In this document: in pieces, positions 24,725 through 33,877 of the stretch
Layout of the letters: the number at the start of each line of letters is the position of its first letter
Numbering within the stretch: the stretch's first letter is position 1
Assembly (NCBI RefSeq): GCF_030068505.1
Contig: NZ_JAQOSO010000087.1
Location: 62,001 to 126,000, forward strand
Reading direction: 5' to 3'
Source of the DNA: Roseofilum capinflatum BLCC-M114
GTDB taxonomy: Bacteria; Cyanobacteriota; Cyanobacteriia; Cyanobacteriales; Desertifilaceae
Length of the DNA: 64,000 bases
Position numbers and translations under genes: made by a program
The notes under the pieces: generated by a model
What the model was told of the DNA's origin: nothing
Seen by the model: only the letters and a program-made list of their open reading frames with translations
The model's database searches: none

Positions 24725-26578
24725 TTAGGCAGACATTACAATCAGCTTCAGTGGATCGAGATAAACATACCAAGGAAAGGGACGCTCTTGAATTTCAGTC
24801 CATTTTTCCTTAAAGATTTCTGCTTGTAAATGATAATCCTCTTCGTGTTTTCCCACAGAATGGAGCTTGAGATAAAGAGTCATGCGATGAGGGGTTTCAC
24901 TGACTTTAACTAACCAACAGGGAAAAGTATTGATCGGTTTCGGTTCCAGGAGAAATTGCACATGATGAGCGCGGAGTCCAATATAGGCGGATGTTGGAGG
25001 TACAACTTGCTTGAGGGTGAGTTGACAGTCCCAGTCTATGGCTCTAATTTGATGATGATCGAGAATTTGCAGTCGCGAGAAGTTCTTGCACTCGGTCAGT
25101 TGTGCCACTCTAAAGTTAGGCGGGTGTTGGAAAATGTCCTGCTTAGAGCCAGAAGCAATAACTTGACCGCGATCGAGAATGGTTAAGGGTTCGCAAACCC
25201 GATAGGCTTCTTCGAGTTTGTGAGTTACAAATAAAATTACGCCTTTATAGTTGGTAAAGACTTTGGCTAAAAGTTGTTCAATTTGGCTGCGTAAATAGCT
25301 GTCTAAAGCAGATAAAGGTTCATCGAGAAGTAAGGCTTCTGGCTCGATCGCCAATGCTCTCGCCAGAGCCACTCTTTGCTGTTGTCCCCCAGAGAGTTGA
25401 TGGGGATAGTGTTGGGCGACTTCTTGCAGTTGCAGCAGTTCTAAGTATTTGTGGACTTGTTTGCGTCGTTCAGTTGGCTCTAGATGTTGCAAACCAAAGC
25501 CAATGTTACGAGAGACTCTCATGTGGGGAAAGAGGGCATAATTTTGGAAAACAAACCCAATGCGGCGATCGCGACAAGGCAGGTTAATGCCTTGTGCCGA
25601 ATCAAACAAAGTCCGACCATTGAGAACAATAGTTCCTTGAGAAGGGGTTTCTAAACCGGCAATACAGCGCAAGGTCATACTTTTTCCGGAACCGGAAGCG
25701 CCTAAAATTCCCAAGGGGCGATCGCTGGCTTTAAGCTGAACGGTAAGAGGAAAATTGGGGAGAGTTTTATGCAGATCAACAATCAGTTCTTGAGTGTAGA
25801 CATGGGGGAAATTTACCGATCTTAATGGACGCGATCGGTGAGGTAAGAGCCAACGACTCAGAATGACTAACCAGCGACTTAAGGCAGGAGCGCCCCATCG
25901 ATCTAAGAACTGATACAACCCCCCTTGAGTGGTTGAGCCATAATTAATGGTGGTAATCACAGCTAGGGCGATCGCCACCAAAATCATCGTCCAAAGGAGA
26001 GCTTCTTGCATCTTTCCGGCTTCGGCAGCAAAATAGATGGCGATCGGCATGGTTTGCGTTTTTCCAGGAATGCTACCCGCTAACATTAAACTAGCTCCAA
26101 ATTCGCCCAAGGCTCTGGCAAAGGTTAAAATAGCTCCTGCAACAATTCCTCGCCAACTTAAAGGAAGAATAATCTGCCAAAAGATCCGCAGTTCTGTCGC
26201 TCCTAACGTGCGAGCGCAGTTGACCCAATCTACATTAACTTGTTCAAAAGCCGCTAAGGTAGTTTTGTACATCAAAGGCAAAGCAACGACAGTGGAAGCA
26301 ATAACCACCCCTTGCCAAGAAAAAATAATACGGATGCCCCAATATTGTAAAAGTTGTCCAAGGGGACTATAACGGCCAAATAATAATAACAGCAAAAAAC
26401 CAACAACAATCGGCGGCAGGACGAGAGGAAGGGTTAAAATTGCATCGATAATATTCTTTCCTTTTCCCCGATAATTTAACATGATCCCGGCGAGAAGAAT
26501 TCCAGCAAAAAATGCCAGAAGTGTGGCAACAGAAGCCGTTTTCAGAGAAATCCAGAGCGGAGAAAAATCTAAGGGCAT
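24725..26578 (-). CDS. modBC: Molybdate ABC transporter, fused permease-ATPase (ModB-ModC)
   Basis: This 617-residue fusion has a ModB-type permease at residues 1-215 with five or six helices and an EAA loop (VNCARTLGATELRIFWQIIL, about 119-138). After a linker it continues as a ModC-type ATPase: Walker A GASGSGKS (293-300), signature LSGGQQQR (about 394), Walker B ALLLDEPLSALD. A C-terminal MOP/TOBE-like region follows (about 500-617). Fused ModBC is known in cyanobacteria. It imports molybdate for molybdoenzymes such as nitrate reductase. The gene follows modA on the same strand, separated by about 155 bases of tandem repeats. Confidence 0.92.
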   Translation of the reverse strand: MPLDFSPLWISLKTASVATLLAFFAGILLAGIMLNYRGKGKNIIDAILTLPLVLPPIVVGFLLLLLFGRYSPLGQLLQYWGIRIIFSWQGVVIASTVVALPLMYKTTLAAFEQVNVDWVNCARTLGATELRIFWQIILPLSWRGIVAGAILTFARALGEFGASLMLAGSIPGKTQTMPIAIYFAAEAGKMQEALLWTMILVAIALAVITTINYGSTTQGGLYQFLDRWGAPALSRWLVILSRWLLPHRSRPLRSVNFPHVYTQELIVDLHKTLPNFPLTVQLKASDRPLGILGASGSGKSMTLRCIAGLETPSQGTIVLNGRTLFDSAQGINLPCRDRRIGFVFQNYALFPHMRVSRNIGFGLQHLEPTERRKQVHKYLELLQLQEVAQHYPHQLSGGQQQRVALARALAIEPEALLLDEPLSALDSYLRSQIEQLLAKVFTNYKGVILFVTHKLEEAYRVCEPLTILDRGQVIASGSKQDIFQHPPNFRVAQLTECKNFSRLQILDHHQIRAIDWDCQLTLKQVVPPTSAYIGLRAHHVQFLLEPKPINTFPCWLVKVSETPHRMTLYLKLHSVGKHEEDYHLQAEIFKEKWTEIQERPFPWYVYLDPLKLIVMSA

Positions 26579-26585
26579 TAATTCT

Positions 26586-26652
26586 ATTGAGTAATGAGTA
26601 GTGAGTAATGAGTAATGAGTAATGAGTAATGAGTAACGAGTAATGAGTAATG
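26586..26652. repeat. Heptamer tandem repeat (GAGTAAT type)
   Basis: About nine tandem copies of GAGTAAT, with a few variants (GAGTAGT, GAGTAAC), lie directly upstream of modBC. On the minus strand they form the immediate leader of that gene. Confidence 0.85.
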
Positions 26653-26661
26653 GGGCTTCTC

Positions 26662-26747
26662 CCCATTCCCTATTCCCTATTCCCTATTCCCTATTCCCCA
26701 TTCCCCATTCCCTATTCCCTATTCCCTATCCCCCTATCCCCTATTCA
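26662..26747. repeat. Heptamer tandem repeat (CCCTATT type)
   Basis: About a dozen copies of CCCTATT/CCCCATT lie between modA and modBC. The last units overlap the end of modA and encode its final residues and TAG stop. Confidence 0.85.
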
Positions 26748-27522
26748 TAAATCCATATTTTTGGAAGATCTTTTGTGCAGGTGGGCTGAAGAGAAATTGA
26801 ACAAATTCTTGGGCTGCTTCTGGATTTTTGCTCTCTCGGATAATGGCTACGGGATAGACAATGGGAGAATGGCTATCATCGGGGGCAATCTCGATAATTT
26901 TAACCCGATCTGAAATCTTCGCATCCGTCCGATAAACCATACCTGCATCTACATTACCGGTTTCTACATAAGTCAGGACTTGCCGCACATCTTTAGCAAA
27001 GACAAATTTAGATTCTAAGGCTTGATAGAGGTGTAGAGTGTCTAAGACTTCTTTGGCATAAGCTCCGGCTGGCACGCTTTCAGGAGCGCCGATCGCAATT
27101 TTCTGGACGCGATCGCTCTTTAACTGAGTAAATCCACTAATGTCAGTGTTTCTTTTCGCTGTAATTAGAACCATCTCATTCTTGAGCAGATCTTTGCGCG
27201 TTCCCGGCAGCAGCAAGTCTTGGCTTTGCAGAGCATCCATATACCTTTGGGCAGCAGAAATATAAATATCCACGGGCGCACCCTGTTCGATTTGATAGCG
27301 CAAAGAACCCGAAGCACCAAAATTATAGGTCAGTTGGATATGGGGAGTGTGCTGACGGTATATATCGCCAATCTCTTGCAGGACATCTTGGAGACTAGCG
27401 GCGGCTGAAATCACTAATACAGTTGATTTTTGGGATTGTGAGCTGCCTAAACTCGACAGAGTAAATGCAGAAACTAACCCCAATACTCCCCATCCTATAA
27501 CCTTTCGTCTTCCAATCATCAA
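26734..27522 (-). CDS. modA: Molybdate-binding periplasmic protein
   Basis: This 262-residue protein has a signal/anchor segment (about 7-30, VIGWGVLGLVSAFTLSSLGS). The ModA core shows VISAAASLQDVLQEIG, YNFGASGSLRYQIEQGAP, VDIYISA, then IGAPESVPAGAYAKE and VETGNVDAGMVYRTDA. The two Ser and the Tyr/Val positions that cradle the oxyanion are present. It delivers molybdate to the downstream ModBC. Its last four residues lie in the heptamer repeat, so the native C-terminus may have been replaced. Confidence 0.92.
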   Translation of the reverse strand: MMIGRRKVIGWGVLGLVSAFTLSSLGSSQSQKSTVLVISAAASLQDVLQEIGDIYRQHTPHIQLTYNFGASGSLRYQIEQGAPVDIYISAAQRYMDALQSQDLLLPGTRKDLLKNEMVLITAKRNTDISGFTQLKSDRVQKIAIGAPESVPAGAYAKEVLDTLHLYQALESKFVFAKDVRQVLTYVETGNVDAGMVYRTDAKISDRVKIIEIAPDDSHSPIVYPVAIIRESKNPEAAQEFVQFLFSPPAQKIFQKYGFMNRG

Positions 27523-27532
27523 CCCAATTAAT

Positions 27533-27599
27533 CCTATTCCTATTCCCTATTCCCTATTCCCCATTCCCCATTCCCTATTCCCCATTCCCCACTCCCCTA
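27533..27599. repeat. Heptamer tandem repeat between the pentapeptide gene and modA
   Basis: About nine copies of CCCTATT/CCCCATT run from just upstream of modA to the stop codon of the pentapeptide-repeat gene, whose TAG is at the repeat edge. Confidence 0.85.
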
Positions 27600-28295
27600 T
27601 GGCAGTTTTGCCCCCTCAAGGTCTGCATCTGTCAAAATTGTGCCCGTGAGATCGGCTCCCGTTAAATCCGCATGACTTAAGATGGCTCCGGTTAAATCGG
27701 CATAACTGAGGTCAGCATAGCGCAAACTGGCTTCCCGTAAATCAGTTTGAAATCCTTGCAGTCTGCGGCCTAATCCAAGATTAGCGCGACAGAGGATGGC
27801 TCGGTCTAGGTTCGCTCGATGGAGAATGGTTTGGCTGAGATTGGCGTAGCTTAAGTTCGCTTCAGATAAGATAACCTCTTCTAAGTTCGTGGGTTGGTCA
27901 GAAGTGGGGCGTAAATCAGCATCGACGAGGAGGGCTTGGGATAGGTTGGCTCCTTTCAAACTTGCGCCAGATAGAATCGCTTTGATCAGGTTAGCACGGG
28001 TTAAATTGGCTTGGTCTAACTTGGCTCCACTCAAGTCTGTATCGCGCAAAAGGGCTTGCGTCAAGTTAGCTCCAGTTAAGTTGGTTCCCCAGAGTAAGGC
28101 TTCACTGAGATTAGCACCGTTGAGTTGAGCGCCAGAAAAGTTGCTTTTTCCCAGCCGAGCTTGTCGGAAATCTGTGCCGGAAAAATCAGCATCAGATAAA
28201 TCGATCTCGACTAATTCTAAATCTTTGAGGTCGAGTCCTTGAAATTGGCGATCGCCTTGACGGTACTTTTCGAGTAGTTCAGATAAAGTCATCAC
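27597..28295 (-). CDS. Pentapeptide-repeat protein
   Basis: This 232-residue protein is built almost wholly of A(D/N)Lxx repeats from about residue 22 to the end: ADFSGTDFRQARLGKSNFSG, ANLSEALLWGTNLTGANL, and so on. Such proteins form a right-handed quadrilateral beta helix. A short leader, LSELLEKYRQGDRQFQGLDL, precedes the coil, as is common in cyanobacterial members. No fused enzyme or transmembrane domain is present. Function is unknown; some family members mimic DNA or bind proteins. Confidence 0.92.
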   Translation of the reverse strand: MMTLSELLEKYRQGDRQFQGLDLKDLELVEIDLSDADFSGTDFRQARLGKSNFSGAQLNGANLSEALLWGTNLTGANLTQALLRDTDLSGAKLDQANLTRANLIKAILSGASLKGANLSQALLVDADLRPTSDQPTNLEEVILSEANLSYANLSQTILHRANLDRAILCRANLGLGRRLQGFQTDLREASLRYADLSYADLTGAILSHADLTGADLTGTILTDADLEGAKLP

Positions 28296-28377
28296 AGCCT
28301 GTTAAACCTCACTCTCTTCCGCTCATCGGAAATAATCCTTACTTTACCAAGGACTGTCAATCTGAATCTATGCTCTC

Positions 28378-28953
28378 TTAGTTTTTCGGGGCAAAGCGCT
28401 CCCAAAACAAATTCATGGGCACATAGATGACTGGGGCCCACAGGCTACTGAGAATAGCAGAACACAGAGCAATCTGTTGATGGGCTAACCAAATACTAGA
28501 GAAATCGCGATCGCCAATCAACACCAACTGAAGCGCAATCAGCGTTTCCGCCAACAGGGTCATGCCAAAGGTGAGCAGAGCCACCGAAATAAAATCTTCC
28601 TGGAAATACCGATCCTTTTTGAATCTACCCGTCAAAAAGCCAACCAAAACCAATCCCAACATATGAGTCGGCGAGGCATTAATGACCCCATTTTCCAACA
28701 GGGGATAGGGAGAAGTGAGGGCATCTTGAAGTAAACCCAAGCCTAAACCGGCGATCGCCCCTTGCCAAGCATTGCGTTTTAGACTCCATACCACCACCCA
28801 CACCAACGGCCAATTCACCCCAATACCCAACAATTCCATACCCGGCCATCGGGTAAACATAATTAGGGCACACAACACGATAGAGGAACCTGTGAGGAAA
28901 ATATTAACCAAACGACTCAAAGAAGTCAGGCGATCGAGTAACTGTTTTACCAC
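28378..28953 (-). CDS. mreD: Rod shape-determining protein MreD
   Basis: This 191-residue integral membrane protein has about five hydrophobic helices and the family pattern WPLVWVVVWSLKRNAWQGAIAG. It follows mreC by 20 bases and completes the mreBCD order. MreD links the MreB filament to the lateral wall-synthesis machinery. Sequence alone is weakly conserved, so the call rests mostly on position and topology. Confidence 0.9.
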   Translation of the reverse strand: MVKQLLDRLTSLSRLVNIFLTGSSIVLCALIMFTRWPGMELLGIGVNWPLVWVVVWSLKRNAWQGAIAGLGLGLLQDALTSPYPLLENGVINASPTHMLGLVLVGFLTGRFKKDRYFQEDFISVALLTFGMTLLAETLIALQLVLIGDRDFSSIWLAHQQIALCSAILSSLWAPVIYVPMNLFWERFAPKN

Positions 28954-28973
28954 TGTTGTATCACTATTCGTTT

Positions 28974-29759
28974 CTACTCATCCAACTCATTCAATTCCAA
29001 ATCCATCGCCGGTTTACCCTCAGAAACCATCACCCACTCTAAATGGCCAATGGGAGCCGAAAACCGAACAATTGCCTCTGGAGCTGGACTTTTTTTCAAA
29101 TCTACCGACTCCACCACCCCCACTAACAAACCCGATTGGAATCGAGGAGAATAGGGAGAAGTAAACACCTTATATCCCGGTTTAACCTCCGGAACCTTAT
29201 CAAAAAACTCCATCACCGCCTTATTTTGGCCCCTACCATGTAAGATCCCCATAAAGCTGCGGTCTTTGCCGACACGAATAGTCGCCCCCACCCGACTGGT
29301 AGGATCGCTTAAGAGCAAGACTCGGCTAGTATTTTCTGTAACACTAATTACACGACCGATCAATCCTCCCGTTCCCGTAACAATATAATCCTTTTGAATC
29401 CCATCCCCACTGCCTTTACCCAAGGTAATTTGCTTCCACCAATGATCCGCACTGCGGCCAATAATGGGAGCAATGACCCCTTGACGTTTCGACTGTTCTT
29501 GATAATCAATGAGCTGCTTTAAACGACTATTTTGCTGTTCGAGTTCTTCCACTTGCGCTTCTAACTCCAACATCCGTGCCGTCACTAACTGTTCTTGAGG
29601 TGGGTTTCCTTGGAAGGGTTCAACCAAACGGCCATAGAGTTCAAACACCAACGTTCCTTGGGTTTGCCGCACATAAACCGCTAAACCTAAGCCGACAATC
29701 ATCAGCACTAAGTTTAACCAATTTCTTTCCCACCATCGACGAATTTGACGTATATACAT
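28974..29759 (-). CDS. mreC: Rod shape-determining protein MreC
   Basis: This 261-residue protein has one N-terminal transmembrane helix (about 13-30), a coiled coil (about 61-91, LELEAQVEELEQQNSRLKQL) and the periplasmic beta-rich MreC domain (IIGRSADHWW..., GLIGRVISVTENTSRVLLLSD, SGLLVGVVESV). It scaffolds the elongasome. Only five bases separate it from mreB. Confidence 0.95.
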   Translation of the reverse strand: MYIRQIRRWWERNWLNLVLMIVGLGLAVYVRQTQGTLVFELYGRLVEPFQGNPPQEQLVTARMLELEAQVEELEQQNSRLKQLIDYQEQSKRQGVIAPIIGRSADHWWKQITLGKGSGDGIQKDYIVTGTGGLIGRVISVTENTSRVLLLSDPTSRVGATIRVGKDRSFMGILHGRGQNKAVMEFFDKVPEVKPGYKVFTSPYSPRFQSGLLVGVVESVDLKKSPAPEAIVRFSAPIGHLEWVMVSEGKPAMDLELNELDE

Positions 29760-29764
29760 TCACC

Positions 29765-30820
29765 TTACATGCGCGATCGCGCACTAAACACTCGTTCCAA
29801 CTGCTTAAAGTTTTCCAACACCCTGCCTGTACCCAACACCACACAACTCAACGGATCAGCCGCCACATGGGTAACAATTCCCGTTTCATGGCTCACCAGA
29901 GTATCCAAACCCTGAAGCAGGGCCCCACCCCCTGCCAACATAATCCCTCGGTCGATAATATCAGCCGCTAACTCAGGGGGAGTCCGCTCTAGCGTCCGCT
30001 TCACCGCATCAATAATCATCGATAACGGCTCAGACATACTCTCGCGAATCTCACCCGCCTTAATGCTAACGGTTCTAGGCAAACCCGACAGTAAATGCAA
30101 CCCCCGCACATCCATCGCCCCCTCATCAATCTCTGGAGTCGGATAAGCTGAACCGATCTGAATCTTGATATCTTCAGCCGTCCGTTCCCCAATGGTTAAA
30201 TTGTGGACTTTTTTCATATACTGAATAATCGAATCATTCAGCTCATCACCCGCGACACGCACCGACTCACTAATTACCGTCCCTTGTAAACTCAAAACGG
30301 CAACTTCTGTGGTTCCACCGCCGATATCAATAATCATATTCCCCGTCGGTTCCGCCACCGGTAAGCCAGCTCCGATCGCCGCCGCTACGGGTTCATCAAT
30401 TAAATAGACATCCCGCGCTCCCGCCTGGGAAGCCGCTTCCATCACCGCCCGACGCTCCACACCGGTTACCCCCGAAGGAATACCAATCACCATCCGTGGG
30501 GGGATTAACCCCTGTTTCCCTTCATGCACCCGTTCGATAAAATGCTTGAGCATCAGCTCCGCCGTATCGAAATCCGCAATTACCCCATCCCGCAGAGGGC
30601 GAAACGTGGTCACATTCCCCGGAGTCCGACCCAACATTTTCTTCGCATCATCCCCAACGGCTAAGGGAGCTTTGGTTTCCGTGTCGATCGCCACTACAGA
30701 TGGCTCCTGCAACACAATCCCCTTCCCCGACACATAAACTAAGGTATTCGCAGTACCGAGATCGATACCCATATCTCTTGAAAACCGACTAAATACGCCC
30801 ACCGCTTTTTCTCTCCCCAC
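29765..30820 (-). CDS. mreB: Rod shape-determining protein MreB
   Basis: This 351-residue bacterial actin has phosphate-binding loops DLGTANTLVYVSGKGIVL and IIDIGGGTTEVAVLS, and an adenosine motif MLAGGGALLQGLD. It polymerises at the membrane to guide side-wall synthesis. It is first in the mreBCD operon. The start MGREKAVGVFSRFSRDMG adds a short N-terminus that may act as an amphipathic membrane anchor, as in other MreB proteins. Confidence 0.97.
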   Translation of the reverse strand: MGREKAVGVFSRFSRDMGIDLGTANTLVYVSGKGIVLQEPSVVAIDTETKAPLAVGDDAKKMLGRTPGNVTTFRPLRDGVIADFDTAELMLKHFIERVHEGKQGLIPPRMVIGIPSGVTGVERRAVMEAASQAGARDVYLIDEPVAAAIGAGLPVAEPTGNMIIDIGGGTTEVAVLSLQGTVISESVRVAGDELNDSIIQYMKKVHNLTIGERTAEDIKIQIGSAYPTPEIDEGAMDVRGLHLLSGLPRTVSIKAGEIRESMSEPLSMIIDAVKRTLERTPPELAADIIDRGIMLAGGGALLQGLDTLVSHETGIVTHVAADPLSCVVLGTGRVLENFKQLERVFSARSRM

Positions 30821-31030
30821 TTCAATATGTCCAAATATCTAGAATTGTAAAAATATATAACTGACGTGGATTCTATTATGTTTTTGAGCTACCGTCCAGT
30901 CAGTTACCCTATTTCCCTCACCTTACCCCAAAGTCAGGATCGCAATCCCCATCTCCCCCATCCTCCCCATCTCCCCCTGAGATTCGCTAAAGTAGATTAA
31001 TTGTTCATCATCCCAGTGGTGGAATTCAAC

Positions 31031-31384
31031 ATGGATCTCAACGTTGTACATTTAGTCGGTCGCGTCGGTGGCGATCCCGATGTTCGGTATTTTGAGTCAG
31101 GGGCGGTCAAATGTAGACTGACTCTAGCCGTCGATCGCCGCACGCGACGCACGGATCAACCGGATTGGTTTAATCTAGAATTGTGGGGTAAAACGGCTGA
31201 AATTGCCGCCAACTATGTTCGCAAAGGCAAACAGATTGGAGTGACTGGATCGTTGAAAATTGACCAGTGGGAAGATCGCATGACTCAAGCCGAACGCTCT
31301 AGCCCCGTTATTCGAGTGGATCGCTTAGACTTATTAGGCTCTAAGCGAGATGAGGAAGCAGAAGGAATGCCCAGCGAATTCTGA
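31031..31384 (+). CDS. ssb: Single-stranded DNA-binding protein, short form
   Basis: This is a 117-residue OB-fold protein counted from the ATG at 31031. An in-frame TTG ten codons upstream is less likely, because cyanobacterial Ssb begins near MDLNVVHLVGRVGGDPD. Further motifs are CRLTLAVDRR, PDWFNLELWGKTAEIAANYV and GSLKIDQWED. The tail ends EGMPSEF, not the classic DDDIPF, but is acidic and hydrophobic in the same place. It is a short, probably specialised or cyanobacterial-type Ssb. Confidence 0.88.
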   Translation: MDLNVVHLVGRVGGDPDVRYFESGAVKCRLTLAVDRRTRRTDQPDWFNLELWGKTAEIAANYVRKGKQIGVTGSLKIDQWEDRMTQAERSSPVIRVDRLDLLGSKRDEEAEGMPSEF

Positions 31385-31414
31385 CCTCTAGCCAGCGCCA
31401 AAGTCTTTACTAGA

Positions 31415-31513
31415 CTATTGCCTATTGCCTATTGCCTACTGCCTATTGCCTATTGCCTATTGCCTATTGCCTATTGCCTATTGCCTATTGCCTACTGCCT
31501 ACTGCCTATTGCC
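31415..31513. repeat. Heptamer tandem repeat (CTATTGC type)
   Basis: Fourteen or so tandem copies of CTATTGC, with CTACTGC variants, fill the space between the convergent ends of ssb and the SIMPL gene. Confidence 0.9.
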
Positions 31514-31530
31514 TGACTTCTACAAGAAGT

Positions 31531-32319
31531 CTAATACCGAATTTGCAAGGTAACCGAGGCTTCAACCTGTTGCTCACCTCCGATAACTGGGGTTGGGGCA
31601 GATTCTGCTCGTGCAAAGTTTGCCCCATCCAACCGGATAGGAGAAGGGGCACTGGCGTGGTTAATCTGAATGCTGACAATCCCACGAGAGTTAAGATTGA
31701 GGGCATCTAGAACCGTTTCAGCTTGCTTTTGAGCATCGGCAGTGGCTTGGCGGAGGGCAACCTGTTGGGCGGCGGCAATGGCTTCATCAGTGGCAATAAA
31801 ACTAATGCCATCAATGCGAGTGGCTCCCGCTTGTACGGCTTCATCGATGAGGCTACCGGCTTTAGAAGTCTCGATGCGGAAGCTGACGGTATTGGTAGCC
31901 GTGTAACCGGTGAGGCGTTGAGTGCGATCGCTATAACTATAATTGGGCGTTAACCGAATTCCTGTCGTTTCCAGTTGCTCCACTTGACGCGATCTCAGCA
32001 ATTCCACCACTGCTGAAGACTGTCGAGCCACTTGTGCTTGTACCTCTTGGGCCGTTTTTCCCTCAATTTGTACGCCTAAATTGACCACCGCTAACGTGGT
32101 GGGAATGCTTTCTATCCCTCTCCCCGTCACCGTCAACGTTTGCAACAGGTGCTGTTGTTCCTGAGCGAGAACCGGTTTGGGGGGCTGAAGACTACCCACA
32201 AACACAGCCAACCCCATAACCCCAACCGCTAAAGGCAAGATTGACCACCGTCGCCAGTTTTGGGCTACACCTGAATCAGATTTATGAATAGGATACATAG
32301 CTGGAGTCTCTCTCCTCAA
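31531..32319 (-). CDS. SIMPL/DUF541-family periplasmic protein
   Basis: This 262-residue protein has an N-terminal transmembrane or signal segment (about 27-45). The SIMPL domain is typical: [20 protein letters not shown], the [18 protein letters not shown] segment, [43 protein letters not shown] and the C-terminal [11 protein letters not shown]. The family forms oligomeric exported barrels of uncertain function. It stands alone, convergent with ssb. Confidence 0.9.
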   Translation of the reverse strand: MRRETPAMYPIHKSDSGVAQNWRRWSILPLAVGVMGLAVFVGSLQPPKPVLAQEQQHLLQTLTVTGRGIESIPTTLAVVNLGVQIEGKTAQEVQAQVARQSSAVVELLRSRQVEQLETTGIRLTPNYSYSDRTQRLTGYTATNTVSFRIETSKAGSLIDEAVQAGATRIDGISFIATDEAIAAAQQVALRQATADAQKQAETVLDALNLNSRGIVSIQINHASAPSPIRLDGANFARAESAPTPVIGGEQQVEASVTLQIRY

Positions 32320-33064
32320 CGTGAATGTCTATGACTCTTAGTTTGGCTCACCCCAATAAATTCCAGCATACTGTTACCATTTTTGTAACTCTATGGTAGC
32401 CCCATAAACTTGCCTAGATCTCTTAGCTGTTGCCCTGACTCCCCTTCACATAAACTTTATAAATCGTCTGATTTTATAAAGTTTTAATAAAATAGAGGTC
32501 TTAGACTTGCATCAGAGAATAAAAAGCTTTATAAATAAAAGGTAAGGTACTGAAGCGTAACCAACCGAAGCCTAAGCTGGGTCTTTCCCAGTAGGGTAAG
32601 GAAGTTAGGTGTAAGAAATCAGAGGTCGCTATAGTAGCTGATTAAAAGGTTTCTGTTCAGTAGAAATGTTAAATATAAACTCCTAGAACTTTTCTATACG
32701 GTTGTGCAGCGCGTGCGCGATCGTATTTTTTTTTGATCGGGGTTTTGCCTTAAACACCTTAAGCAAAACTGACGTTAACCTTGAGTACCTTGCCTTAGAC
32801 CATGAAGATTATAGATTGACAAAAACCACAATGTATGTATTCAAATCACCTGGGAGAGAAAAGTGAGTAATAGTACAGAAGGAGCGATCGCTCAATTTTA
32901 AAGGCTTCATAAAGACTTGCAGAAACCATCAACCAATTTCCTTAAACTTACTGAGACCCCTGTAGGAGTCAATCCTATGACTTTTGGATATGTTCATTGG
33001 CGGGTTAATTCGTCATAGTAGACCTATGGAAACAACACAGAAAAAGTTATAGGAGTCCTTACCA
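32320..33064. promoter_or_regulatory. Long gene-free leader upstream of the PEP-CTERM gene
   Basis: No supported gene occurs in these 745 bases. The region contains AAACTTTATAAA-n8-TTTTATAAAGTTT (32452-32485), a CTGGG-TCTTT-CCCAG hairpin (about 32577-32591) with G/A-rich flanks, and a perfect ribosome site AGGAG before the ATG at 33065. A structured 5' UTR or small RNA is possible. I could not match it to a known riboswitch with confidence. Confidence 0.4.
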
Positions 33065-33829
33065 ATGAATACAACCAAAACCTTAGTGATTACGGCTGCA
33101 ACCTCTATTTTTGCTCTCGTTGCCACTCAGCCTTCTGCTCAAGCTTATCGCCTCTTCTTCGGAGAAGACTTAAATAATAGTTGGTCTACTCCTTTATCTG
33201 CTACGCCTAACTCTTCAGCCGCTCAAGGTGAATTTCTCTCTGGGTTAGTAGGAGTAGGAGTAGAAACGTTTGAAGGATTTTCTTCGGGTACAAGAGGGCC
33301 AGTGGGTCTCGATTTTGGTGAAGCGGGAGTTGCTACCTTACAAGGTAATGGGTATATACAACAACGTGCCTCTGGTACATCCGCCGCAGGTCGTTATGCT
33401 GTGTCAGGCTCAAAGTTTTGGGAAGGTGAAGCTGATGCAGGTGCATTTTCCATTGACTTTAGTCAAGAAGTGGCAGCCTTTGGGTTTAATGGGGTAGATA
33501 TTGGTGACTTTGGCGGTCAACTGTCCCTGATTCTAGATTTGGCCAATGGAACTCAGCAAACCGTCACAGTTCCTAATACGGTAGGTAGCTCTGGTAGTAC
33601 GGATGGTTCTGTTCTCTACTTTGGACTGATTGCGGAAAATGATGATGAACTGATTAATGGTCTTTCGTTCAGCATGACGACTGGACAAGGAGATTGGTTT
33701 GCTTTTGATAATATGACCATTGGTAGCAAGGAACAAGTGGCTAGTACCCCGGAACCCGCGTCTGTCCTCGGATTATTGGCGGTAGGTGCTATCGGTGCAG
33801 TGACTGGACTCAAGCGTAAAGCGCACTAG
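33065..33829 (+). CDS. PEP-CTERM sorting-domain protein
   Basis: This 254-residue protein has a signal peptide (about 1-27, ending SAQA-Y). The C-terminal sorting region is complete: TPEPASVLGLLAVGAIGAV followed by a basic end LKRKAH. That is the PEP motif, a transmembrane helix and a positive tail. The body is a beta-rich domain. Such proteins are exported and processed by exosortase, usually into the extracellular matrix. No exosortase gene is in the window. A strong AGGAG ribosome site precedes the start. Confidence 0.92.
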   Translation: MNTTKTLVITAATSIFALVATQPSAQAYRLFFGEDLNNSWSTPLSATPNSSAAQGEFLSGLVGVGVETFEGFSSGTRGPVGLDFGEAGVATLQGNGYIQQRASGTSAAGRYAVSGSKFWEGEADAGAFSIDFSQEVAAFGFNGVDIGDFGGQLSLILDLANGTQQTVTVPNTVGSSGSTDGSVLYFGLIAENDDELINGLSFSMTTGQGDWFAFDNMTIGSKEQVASTPEPASVLGLLAVGAIGAVTGLKRKAH

Positions 33830-33877
33830 CTCATCCGATTTGAGTATTGAGTAAACAGATGTAACATTATAACTCCT

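Noticed and set aside
26586-26747. Regular short repeats that might suggest a CRISPR array
   Set aside because: The period is seven bases with no spacers, so they are heptamer tandem repeats.
32560-32640. Possible c-di-GMP-I riboswitch before the PEP-CTERM gene
   Set aside because: Only a small hairpin and some G/A-rich flanks are present; the conserved core of that riboswitch could not be matched.
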